From contig JAEXFI010000014.1 in the NCBI GenBank assembly GCA_023400235.1, positions 1 to 64,000 on the forward strand: DNA of 64,000 bases, given 5' to 3'. Below are positions 33,744-41,253 of this stretch, piece by piece; within the stretch, counting starts at the first letter, position 1, and every line of letters begins with the position of its first letter. The notes below the pieces were generated by a model that saw only the letters and a list, made by a program, of their open reading frames with translations, was not told where the DNA came from and searched no databases. A program made the position numbers and the translations under genes. Source of the stretch: Bacillota bacterium (GTDB lineage: Bacteria > Bacillota > Clostridia > Acetivibrionales > DSM-1351).

Positions 33744-34811
33744 TTATAGAACCTCAACATTCTTCAATTCATTAACTCTCTTCCTGCTTAAAAACCATTC
33801 CTTGAAAGTCATGTCATACTGATACAGCTTTTTGTCCATTGGGTCCAAAATCTGCTTCATGAAGCTCAAGTCTCCGGGGCGGATTTCATCCAGCATGGCA
33901 TCAAACCCATTTAACTGCTTCAGCTTGGGGTATATTACCGATGCATTTTCAAAGGTATAATAGCATTCCTTCTCTACGCCGAATTTAGCAACACTTTTTG
34001 CCAGCTCCTTGTAGTCCGCCTCCAAAATACACTCATGGAAAAAAATATTAATATCGCTGAATTTGTACAACTGCAAATCCCGGTTGCCTCTGACCCAGTT
34101 TATTATGGTAGCCTCCTTGTACAAATGGCAGCATAGATGTACTAAAAAATCTATCTTGTTCAAGGTTCTGAAGCTTACCTCTTCAAACTGAACTTCTGTG
34201 GTATTTGCCAACAATTCCGGTACTATCTGGTTCTCACCGGCAGGCTTGAAGTCAACCGAAAAATTCAGATCTATACACAAGGGCTCCCCGTCAATTATTT
34301 TAATGAATGGAATAGTCTCTCCAAAATTCATCCTGGACATGATGACTTCCCTGCGGGTTGCAGGTATGATACCTGTACCGGGCTTAAACTCACCCTGTAT
34401 GAACTCCGCATTCAAAAGTATATTCTGACAGTTGGTAATATCCTTTTCATTTATCAGTATGTCAATATCGTTTGAAGTCCTGCAGCCGGTCTCGTACAGC
34501 TTTGTAGTAAGAAAAGAACCCTTTAAAAACGCATAATTAAAATCAGCGTCCTTAAAAATATTTGACAAATACTTTATATTCCTCTTGAAATGCTCGGTTT
34601 TTCTTATATTCTCCTTGTAAACCGCATCCAGGGTTTTCACAAACTCCTTATGTACTCTGAAGTTCTTGAACCTGCTTAGATTTTTATAGGCAATCCCCGC
34701 TATTCTGTTAATGCAGATATCCCCCAACAGCATGCAGCTGTCCTCCGGACTGACGAATTCTTCAATTTCGTCCATATAAACGTCTGAGAATTCAAATATC
34801 AATTCACGCAT
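33744..34811 (-). CDS. NTP_transf_5-type nucleotidyltransferase (355 aa)
   Basis: It resembles the PF14907 family: YAFLKGSFLTTKLYETGCRTSNDIDILI carries the KGS (97-99) and DID (115-117) metal-binding residues of the nucleotidyltransferase fold. IDGEPLCIDLNF and IDFLVHLCCHLYKEA follow. Such proteins recur next to PqqD-like and lasso-peptide-type genes, but their reaction is mostly unknown. It is coupled to its neighbours in the operon. Confidence 0.7.
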   Translation of the reverse strand: MRELIFEFSDVYMDEIEEFVSPEDSCMLLGDICINRIAGIAYKNLSRFKNFRVHKEFVKTLDAVYKENIRKTEHFKRNIKYLSNIFKDADFNYAFLKGSFLTTKLYETGCRTSNDIDILINEKDITNCQNILLNAEFIQGEFKPGTGIIPATRREVIMSRMNFGETIPFIKIIDGEPLCIDLNFSVDFKPAGENQIVPELLANTTEVQFEEVSFRTLNKIDFLVHLCCHLYKEATIINWVRGNRDLQLYKFSDINIFFHECILEADYKELAKSVAKFGVEKECYYTFENASVIYPKLKQLNGFDAMLDEIRPGDLSFMKQILDPMDKKLYQYDMTFKEWFLSRKRVNELKNVEVL

Positions 34812-34844
34812 CTTTAACCCTCTCCTTACTGTATAAAAACTTTT

Positions 34845-35504
34845 TTATAGACCTATGAAGTTTTTTGCTTTAAGAACCGCATCAACCTTTTCTCTCACTA
34901 CTGCAAACGGCTTTTCAGGCTCACAGCCTGTATCCAGCACCGTAAAATCAGCTTCCTTGCCTATACTCAGATAATTTCCGGCAACCTTCCTCAAAAGCTC
35001 CTTATCCAAATATCTGTCCTTTTCCTCTTCTCTGGATAAAATACGTTCTATTGCCAAATCCGGGGCTGCATTGGCCAGAAAGGCCAGATCCGGCTTTGGA
35101 ATATGTCTGATTACATCAAAAAACCAGCTTTCGTCCGTATAGCCTCTTGCCAGCATATTGGCTATGGTGGTGAAAATGTACCTGTCGGAAATAACTATCC
35201 TGCCTTCCTTCAGTGCAGGAATAATTTCTTCATGGCAATGCTGGAGCCTTTCGGACAAGGTGAGTAAAACCACAGCTCTATAGTCGATATTGGGATTTTT
35301 GGTATACATCATGGTTTTGAAGATATCCATGTTCCTGACTATATCTCTGGGCTGTTTTGTTATCAGCAGCCTATCCTCCGGCATAATGGTGGAAAGATAG
35401 TCAATAAGATACTTCATCATGGTGCTCTTGCCGCTTCCATCCACCCCGCAGAAAACAATCAATGCCCCGGGGTACTGTTGATTATCCAGGATAATTTTAT
35501 TCAT
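34845..35504 (-). CDS. Thymidylate-kinase-like P-loop kinase (219 aa)
   Basis: The P-loop GVDGSGKST (residues 20-28), the DRY substrate motif (ISDRYIFTTIANML) and a lid-like RILSREEEKDRYLDKELL match thymidylate-kinase-like proteins. Length fits a nucleoside monophosphate kinase. A housekeeping tmk would not normally sit here, so it probably phosphorylates a pathway intermediate. GGAGATGAG precedes the ATG. Confidence 0.75.
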   Translation of the reverse strand: MNKIILDNQQYPGALIVFCGVDGSGKSTMMKYLIDYLSTIMPEDRLLITKQPRDIVRNMDIFKTMMYTKNPNIDYRAVVLLTLSERLQHCHEEIIPALKEGRIVISDRYIFTTIANMLARGYTDESWFFDVIRHIPKPDLAFLANAAPDLAIERILSREEEKDRYLDKELLRKVAGNYLSIGKEADFTVLDTGCEPEKPFAVVREKVDAVLKAKNFIGL

Positions 35505-35556
35505 AAGCTCATCTCCTAAAAAGTTTTTATCCTAAAATTAAGTTGCCAGCAGTAAA

Positions 35557-35958
35557 CTATATATCAATAAATACCTTGCTGAAAAAGCCTTCACTCATAT
35601 CCGAAATGGTTTGAAGGCAAGGATTGAACTCTTCCAATAAAAAGCTGCCCTCCCAGTCTTCAAACCTATTCCTCTTCTTTTTCTCCTCAGTAGTCAGCAG
35701 GAATCTGCTCTCCCTAAGAGAGTCCATAAAGGTGCGGACTGTATTATCACAATATTTGATTTCATTCTCAGTGCAATACTTTTTAACGTCCTCCTTAACC
35801 TCATCCTCTGTCAGGCTTCCGTCAAACTTTGAGCAGATAAACATTCCTGCCTTGTTCATCTCCAGCAGATTTACACTTTCAGGCTCCAGAACTATAATAC
35901 CTTCACTGGAAAATGAATTATAAATCAAATCAGGATTAATATATGGGTACAGTTTCAT
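35557..35958 (-). CDS. PqqD-like protein (133 aa)
   Basis: KLYPYINPDLIYNSFSSEGIIVLEPESVNLLEMNKAGMFICSKFDGSLTEDEVKEDV has the winged-helix pattern of PqqD, the peptide-recognition element of many peptide-modifying enzymes. It is followed by ~60 extra residues. The ATG at 35958 with GGAGGAATT is preferred over an in-frame ATG 39 bases upstream. It lies just after the radical SAM gene in transcription order. No precursor peptide gene was found next to it. Confidence 0.7.
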   Translation of the reverse strand: MKLYPYINPDLIYNSFSSEGIIVLEPESVNLLEMNKAGMFICSKFDGSLTEDEVKEDVKKYCTENEIKYCDNTVRTFMDSLRESRFLLTTEEKKKRNRFEDWEGSFLLEEFNPCLQTISDMSEGFFSKVFIDI

Positions 35959-35999
35959 AATAATTCCTCCAATATTCATCATTTGGCTCACAGCCAAGC

Positions 36000-37577
36000 T
36001 TAACGGCTAAGACTGCCGGTTTTATTCACATAACGGTTTGCCAGCTCAAGGTTATCAACCATCCTTACCTTGTTAAAGCACCCCAGCTTTGAGATGACCC
36101 TTGCTATAAAGGTTTTTTCAAGGTTGTTTTTCAGCTCCGTATCCACCTGCGGGGAGCCCTCCACAAGGTCCAGCAGGTCGGACATATATTGGGTAAATAT
36201 AAGCCTGAGCTGGATATAGTGCTGGTATTCTTCTATTTCAGTGTGTTCCCACAACTTATAAGTCAGGGAATGTGCAGTAAGTATCATTTTCTTGAATTTA
36301 TCCGTCATAAGCAGGTGATAATACTTTTCAATTTTTTCCTCCTGATACCTGTAGCCCGGATATGGAAATGCCTCCAGCATAAGCTTGTCCTTTTTAACCT
36401 TTTCCAGCATTGGCGTGCCGTGCTGAAGCCGCAAACTGCCTATAAGATCGGTGAAGTACCAGAAGAGCTTTACTTCGGACAGGAACTTTATATTGGTTCT
36501 AAGGTCCTCTATATTTATGTACGGACTAAACATAATCCAACCTAATCTTGTATGTATCTTTAACTCGTTTAAAATATCAACTGCCTTTAGTATCTGGCTG
36601 CCGTCTATCCCCTTGTTATATATCTTGAGTATGCGATTGCTGAAAGATTCAACTCCTATGAGCACTTCAACCAAGCCGGCCTGTTTGAGCAAGCTGAATA
36701 ATTCGTATTCGATATCTTCCACACAGGCATCTATTCTGAATGGGATGGTGTATTTCCTGGAAATGAGAAGCCTTGCAAATTCCTTTGCTCTTTCCTTACA
36801 GATATCATTGGCCAGAAAGTTATCGTCCACAAACTCAATCTTCCTGAAGGGATAATATTTTTCATATATTTCTATTACTTCACCTGCAATATCCTCTGCC
36901 GTCCTGCAGGTTATACGGTGTCCGCCTATCATTCTGGTAAATCTTACGGCGGAGCAAAAGGAACAGTTTTTATTGCAGCCCCGGGTAGCGTTCACATGAA
37001 TTTTGGGAAGTTTGTATCTTTCTATGAAAACCCTGTCCGGATACCCTATTTCTGCAAAATCCAGCCTCTGACCCACTTCATTTCTTATCAGTCTGCCATT
37101 TTCAAGGTAGCAGAGAGACTGGCACCCTTTCCACTGACTCCCGCCCTCATCATTTAAAGCCTTATACAATAGGTAGAAGCTCTCTTCACCCTCTCCCCGG
37201 ATGATGGAATCTGCGGGATTTTCGTCACTGAGCAGCTTTTCTGCATGAAAGGTTGCAAACAAGCCTCCCAGAGTAATATGTGAGCCGGGATACAGTTTTC
37301 TCAGAACTGGCATTAGCTCTCCAAGCATTTTATAATTATTATCATGCAGGGAAATCCCGATTAATTTATATTCCCTCTTCATTGCCTGCAGCTCATGGCT
37401 CATCCTGTCCAAATCGTCGTGGACAGGGTCGTAGAGGTCGCAACTGACCGAATTGTTTTCCATATACTTCATAATATAGGCAAGGCCCAGATTTTCGTGA
37501 GGAACAAAAGCTCCAAAATATTTCAATGAATTCCATAAGTTAATTAATAAAACATTGCTCTCCATAATTTTCCCCAT
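36000..37577 (-). CDS. B12-binding-type radical SAM enzyme (525 aa)
   Basis: A cobalamin-binding-like N-terminal domain (LINLWNSLKYFGAFVPHENLGLAYIMKYM, GSHITLGGLFATFHAEKLL) precedes the radical SAM domain with CNKNCSFC (Cys 201, 205, 208) in ATRGCNKNCSFCSAVRF. The layout is that of B12-dependent methylases and cyclases (BchE-like). The substrate is unknown. It is preceded in the operon by the nucleotidyltransferase gene, whose stop is one base upstream. ATG at 37577 or 37565 could start it. Confidence 0.85.
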   Translation of the reverse strand: MGKIMESNVLLINLWNSLKYFGAFVPHENLGLAYIMKYMENNSVSCDLYDPVHDDLDRMSHELQAMKREYKLIGISLHDNNYKMLGELMPVLRKLYPGSHITLGGLFATFHAEKLLSDENPADSIIRGEGEESFYLLYKALNDEGGSQWKGCQSLCYLENGRLIRNEVGQRLDFAEIGYPDRVFIERYKLPKIHVNATRGCNKNCSFCSAVRFTRMIGGHRITCRTAEDIAGEVIEIYEKYYPFRKIEFVDDNFLANDICKERAKEFARLLISRKYTIPFRIDACVEDIEYELFSLLKQAGLVEVLIGVESFSNRILKIYNKGIDGSQILKAVDILNELKIHTRLGWIMFSPYINIEDLRTNIKFLSEVKLFWYFTDLIGSLRLQHGTPMLEKVKKDKLMLEAFPYPGYRYQEEKIEKYYHLLMTDKFKKMILTAHSLTYKLWEHTEIEEYQHYIQLRLIFTQYMSDLLDLVEGSPQVDTELKNNLEKTFIARVISKLGCFNKVRMVDNLELANRYVNKTGSLSR

Positions 37578-37578
37578 T

Positions 37579-38355
37579 TTAATTTTTAGTAGAGTTATTA
37601 GACGTATTTATTAATGTACTGACAATTGCAATATTTTTTTTAAGCTGTTCTACCTGTATGTCTTCCAACTGATGCACCTTCATAAAGGATTGCAAATAAG
37701 TCCTGCCCGCTGTTGTATCGGCTTTTTCAATATCTCTTAGAACCCACTGCTCCTTGATATCTATGAAGCCGTTTTTAATTAAATAATCCTTTATCAAATA
37801 TGTAGTAGAAACCCTCAGGCAGTACATTGCCTCACTGTATTTTTTCTGCTCATAGCGGGACATGGCTTTTACAAACTGTGATTTCGCCCCCACCAGATAT
37901 TCATTTGAGTTCCTTATTTCATCAACTATCCTTGTACATTCCGCAATGACAGGATTTATCACATCCTCCTGCTTATACACAAATTGTCCTTTTGTTATTG
38001 TTGATATAAATCCCAGATTCCTGTTTTTCAAAGACTTCTCAACATGCAAAAAGGAATAGAACAGAACATGAAACGGTACGTTTTCCAGGAAAAACTTTAC
38101 CTCTGCAAAGGGATTGCGATCTTCAAACAATATAAGCTTTTTATCTGTCAGAAATTTCTTAAAGCTGTCACAAGTCTTCTCAAAGTCCCTGACAATCAGC
38201 CTCAGGTCCAAATCAGATTTTGGGGAATCGGTTTTTTGTGAAGTAGACCCGGTTATAATAGCTGCGTAGGTATTTTCCAGTCCGAGATATTCCAACAGCC
38301 CGTCGAGTAGTCTAGCCCTGATGTCGTTAATTAATAAAGCATTTGCTTCCATCAT
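37579..38355 (-). CDS. Nucleotidyltransferase-domain protein with HEPN-like tail (258 aa)
   Basis: AAIITGSTSQKTDSPKSDLDLRLIV has the GS...DLD signature of the pol-beta nucleotidyltransferase fold (GS at 36-37, Asp at 48 and 50). A helical C-terminal half (FVKAMSRYEQKKYSEAMYCLRVSTTYLIKDYL) resembles HEPN or KNTase-C domains. It could adenylylate a small molecule or act in immunity. It follows phosphoribosyltransferase A in the operon by 22 bases. Confidence 0.65.
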   Translation of the reverse strand: MMEANALLINDIRARLLDGLLEYLGLENTYAAIITGSTSQKTDSPKSDLDLRLIVRDFEKTCDSFKKFLTDKKLILFEDRNPFAEVKFFLENVPFHVLFYSFLHVEKSLKNRNLGFISTITKGQFVYKQEDVINPVIAECTRIVDEIRNSNEYLVGAKSQFVKAMSRYEQKKYSEAMYCLRVSTTYLIKDYLIKNGFIDIKEQWVLRDIEKADTTAGRTYLQSFMKVHQLEDIQVEQLKKNIAIVSTLINTSNNSTKN

Positions 38356-38377
38356 ATACTACCTTTCCATTTATATA

Positions 38378-38962
38378 TTAACAAACAATCCTTAGCTGCT
38401 CTTTAATGTAGTCATCAAAATCATTAATCGTATATATTGTACTGCAGACAATACCCATGCCTGCCAGTTTTGCCGAGGCACCTCTCACCCTGTCGATGAT
38501 ACCAGCAAACCCTATAACCCGGCCTTGCTGCGCCTCAATTATCTCCTTACACCTCATTACGGTTTTTCCGCTTGACAGCACATCGTCAACCACCACTACT
38601 TTCATACCTTTTTCAGGGGTAATATCCATGTAGCCATTGATACCGTTTTCCTTCAATTCCTTTCTTATGTAGTAGCCCTGCAGCGGCCTCCCCCCAAGCT
38701 GGCTCAAAGTCAATACGGAGCCCACCAGAGGACATGCCCCGGATACCTCTCCGCATACAGCATCAGCCCCCAGCTTGTAAACCTCCTCCAGAATAAGCTT
38801 GGAACATAAATACAGGCTTTCTGAATTGGAGGTCAAAACCTGACCATTTATGTAGTAGTTTGTATTTGTGCCGTCTTTCATTTTGAAATTGCCAAAATTA
38901 TAGGCCTGCTTCACCAGCTCATAAAGGAGCAGCCTATCCTCGATCAGATTGAGATCCGACAT
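38378..38962 (-). CDS. Phosphoribosyltransferase A (PyrE-like, 194 aa)
   Basis: The PRPP motif VVVVDDVLSSGKT, the N-terminal YINGQVLTSNSESLYLCSKLI and VCGEVSGACPLVGSVL resemble orotate phosphoribosyltransferase. The ATG at 38962 with GGGAG is the likely start; the open frame continues upstream to 39043 but that part is the dispersed leader element. With a second such enzyme next door and none of the other pyrimidine genes, a special role in the cluster is likely. Confidence 0.85.
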   Translation of the reverse strand: MSDLNLIEDRLLLYELVKQAYNFGNFKMKDGTNTNYYINGQVLTSNSESLYLCSKLILEEVYKLGADAVCGEVSGACPLVGSVLTLSQLGGRPLQGYYIRKELKENGINGYMDITPEKGMKVVVVDDVLSSGKTVMRCKEIIEAQQGRVIGFAGIIDRVRGASAKLAGMGIVCSTIYTINDFDDYIKEQLRIVC

Positions 38963-39045
38963 TTTAATCTCCCATCTACGCGCATAGCGCATACACAAAT
39001 AGTAATGAAAGACACGCAGTGGCTTTCTCTGCGTGAAATCCACTT
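38963..39045 (-). promoter_or_regulatory. 80-nt structured leader element of phosphoribosyltransferase A (copy A)
   Basis: In mRNA order: CACGCAG/CTGCGTG hairpin, linker, TATGCGC-TAT-GCGCGTA hairpin, then GATGGGAGAT and the ATG. By hand alignment 72 of 80 bases match the element at 46416-46498. Upstream, GCGTGAAA (near 39070) could pair with the TTTCACGC that also forms the first hairpin, so two folds exclude each other. Confidence 0.65.
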
Positions 39046-39106
39046 TGACCTACCACATGTATCTTTCACGCTAACCCCTTCTTTACACGTATACGGCCTA
39101 ATCTGA

Positions 39107-39658
39107 CTATATAACCTTGACCGCACCATTTTCAACCTGTATCTTCAAAATAGTCTTAACATCTATGCCGGTCATTTCTTTAACCTTTTTCACACCGTTA
39201 TAGTTAACCTTTTCAACCACAGCTATTATTTCCTCTATATGGGCGTTGCGTTTTCTGATAGCTTCAACCATGGATATTATGGTTCCCCCGGTACTGATGG
39301 TATCATCAACTATGGTGATTCTGTCCCCTTCTTCAATACCGTTGACATAGAGGTTTCCCTTGTAATATTCACATGTAATGGGCACCGAGAGCTCCTCAGG
39401 CAGCATATAGGGATACCATCTGGCTATGGCAAGGGGAATTCCCGTTATCAGTGAAACGGCTGTACCGATTGGTGCTCCCTTATCCTCTTCACATAAAATC
39501 TTATTGCAGTTGAATGTACCAATCTTGTTGATTTCCAATGCCGCCTGCCATAAAACCTTTGGCCTTAGCGCCGGTATCTGATCTGTAAACTCATTGACAG
39601 TGGTATAATGTTCTCCGGTTTTGATTACCTTTGCATTTTCATAAACTTGTTTTAGCAT
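39107..39658 (-). CDS. Phosphoribosyltransferase B (183 aa)
   Basis: A PRTase fold with the PRPP motif DRITIVDDTISTGGT and upstream CEEDKGAPIGTAVSLITGIPLAIARW. It is more like the adenine/orotate-type or regulatory PRTases than phosphoribosyltransferase A, and clearly diverged from it. It would attach or remove a phosphoribosyl group using PRPP. The ATG at 39658 follows GGGGGGA and the two-hairpin element. A 144-nt leader separates it from A. Confidence 0.85.
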   Translation of the reverse strand: MLKQVYENAKVIKTGEHYTTVNEFTDQIPALRPKVLWQAALEINKIGTFNCNKILCEEDKGAPIGTAVSLITGIPLAIARWYPYMLPEELSVPITCEYYKGNLYVNGIEEGDRITIVDDTISTGGTIISMVEAIRKRNAHIEEIIAVVEKVNYNGVKKVKEMTGIDVKTILKIQVENGAVKVI

Positions 39659-39725
39659 TTTTTATCCCCCCGTCCGCTCTGCGGACACAGATTCAAATGG
39701 TTGAAAGTGGTTTTCTTTCAACCTT
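39659..39725 (-). promoter_or_regulatory. Two-hairpin start-proximal element, copy 2
   Basis: AAGGTTGAAAG...CTTTCAACC hairpin, A/T linker, GTCCGC-AGA-GCGGAC hairpin (39686-39672), GGGGGGA and ATG. The order, stem sequences and spacing match the element in front of the sugar permease at 16482. Confidence 0.6.
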
Positions 39726-39738
39726 GTTCCTCCAATAA

Positions 39739-41241
39739 TCATACATTCATCAATTTACTTTTTAGTATTTTTCCTGACGCACTTCTGGGAAGCTCGTCTA
39801 TAAAACATATTTTTTTGGGTACCTTGAAGCTTGAAAGATTTTGTCTGCAAAAGCTCAAAATCTCATAGACCGATATTTCAATATTATTCCTTGATACAAT
39901 CACTGCCTTGACAATCTCGTTCTGCTGCTCATCATACTCTCCCATTACAACGCATTCGGCTATTTTAGGATTTAACAGCAGCAGGTTTTCTATCTCGGTT
40001 GGGTCCACCTTGTTTCCCGCCACATTAATTATCTGTTTCTTTCTGCCTGTGATGTAAATATAACCTTCCTCATCCAGCTTCCCAAGATCACCGGTCATAA
40101 TGAGCCCATTCTCCAGAAAAACCTCCCGGCTTATCTCAGGCAGGTTATAATATAGCCGGGGAGGAAAATTTCTTTTAATGGCTATTTCCCCTATACTGTT
40201 ATTTTCCAGCACACGGAACTTTTCATCCAAAACCGTCACTGAGACATTGTCTATGGCCCTTCCAACGGAGCCAGGTCTTTCAAGTCCTTTGGAACAGTCA
40301 TTTATTGATACGATTCCTCCCTCTGATAAACCATATTCCTGTACAAGAGGAACCCCGTATTTTCTGAAGAAGGCCTCTGAAATCCTTACAGGCAGTGAAA
40401 CTCCGCCTGTGATAACCATCTTCAGATTTTTAAGACTGTATTCCCTGGACTTATCAAGCTCTACCAACCCCTGAAGAAGGTAAGGAACTCCCAATGCAAT
40501 GCTGACATTATATTTGTCACAATCCTCAAGAAACAAAGCGGGCTCAAAACCTTTTGTGACTACCAGCGTGGTGCCGGAATATACTGCCGCTCTCATAAAC
40601 CCGCAAGCAAAGCTGTGAAACAGAGGGGAGGAACAAAGGATAACATCCTCATCCCTGAGGTTCAGTGTGGAATAAACATCCTGTGCTTCAGACAATAGAT
40701 TTTCCATGTTTCTCAGAACCCCTTTGGGTTTTCCGTATGAGCCGGAGGTAAGGTGTATGACTCCCGAACTGCCTGTATGGCTGCCCCCGCCTTCACTGTC
40801 AATCAAGGCCCCGTCCCTGCTCCCGCTGGTTCCTCCCGCAAGCAGTTCGTCACACAAGAGCACTCTTAACGGGCCGTCTATGGTACTGCTTATTTCAAGC
40901 GCCTTTTCAGGCTCATCTACAATCACATTTTTAATACCGTATTGCTGGAAAAGATTTTTCAGCTCATATTCCTTCAGCTGTGTCCCTGTGGGCAAAGCAA
41001 CAGCACCACAGCTCAGTATTGCGAAAAAGCAGCAAATGTAATTTACAGGGTGGGATACATATAGCAGTACTATCTCCCCGGGGTTTACGCCGCTGTTCTT
41101 TAAGGAAGTGCTTATTGCTTCTACGTATAAATACAGCTTCTCAAAGGTTATGCTCTCATTCCTGAATACGATTGCTTTCTTATTTCTGAAACTCACTGAA
41201 TTAGACTTAAGAACATTTCTGAACAAGTTGTTATTTCCCAT
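39739..41241 (-). CDS. AMP-dependent acyl/aryl ligase A (500 aa)
   Basis: An ANL adenylating enzyme: P-loop HLTSGSYGKPKG (residues 163-174), A5 YGLSEGG, A7 LIMTGDLG, hinge GRKKQIINVAGNKVDPTEIE and A10 Lys in SASGKILKSKL. It activates a carboxylate for transfer to a carrier protein or CoA. It lies 12 bases after the ketosynthase gene in transcription, so it may load the starter unit. Confidence 0.9.
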   Translation of the reverse strand: MGNNNLFRNVLKSNSVSFRNKKAIVFRNESITFEKLYLYVEAISTSLKNSGVNPGEIVLLYVSHPVNYICCFFAILSCGAVALPTGTQLKEYELKNLFQQYGIKNVIVDEPEKALEISSTIDGPLRVLLCDELLAGGTSGSRDGALIDSEGGGSHTGSSGVIHLTSGSYGKPKGVLRNMENLLSEAQDVYSTLNLRDEDVILCSSPLFHSFACGFMRAAVYSGTTLVVTKGFEPALFLEDCDKYNVSIALGVPYLLQGLVELDKSREYSLKNLKMVITGGVSLPVRISEAFFRKYGVPLVQEYGLSEGGIVSINDCSKGLERPGSVGRAIDNVSVTVLDEKFRVLENNSIGEIAIKRNFPPRLYYNLPEISREVFLENGLIMTGDLGKLDEEGYIYITGRKKQIINVAGNKVDPTEIENLLLLNPKIAECVVMGEYDEQQNEIVKAVIVSRNNIEISVYEILSFCRQNLSSFKVPKKICFIDELPRSASGKILKSKLMNV

Positions 41242-41253
41242 ACTGTTGTACCT

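Noticed and set aside
35557..35958. Cluster considered as a lasso-peptide or other RiPP locus because of the PqqD-like and NTP_transf_5-like genes
   Set aside because: No precursor, no B2-type transglutaminase-like leader protease and no asparagine-synthetase-like cyclase are present, while carrier proteins and a ketosynthase dominate.
38963..39043. N-terminal extension of phosphoribosyltransferase A into the leader
   Set aside because: The frame is open and similar to the frame upstream of the 46.5-kb gene, but the similarity comes from the shared RNA-like element. Both genes have a proper GGGAG site at the downstream ATG, and OPRT-type proteins begin there.
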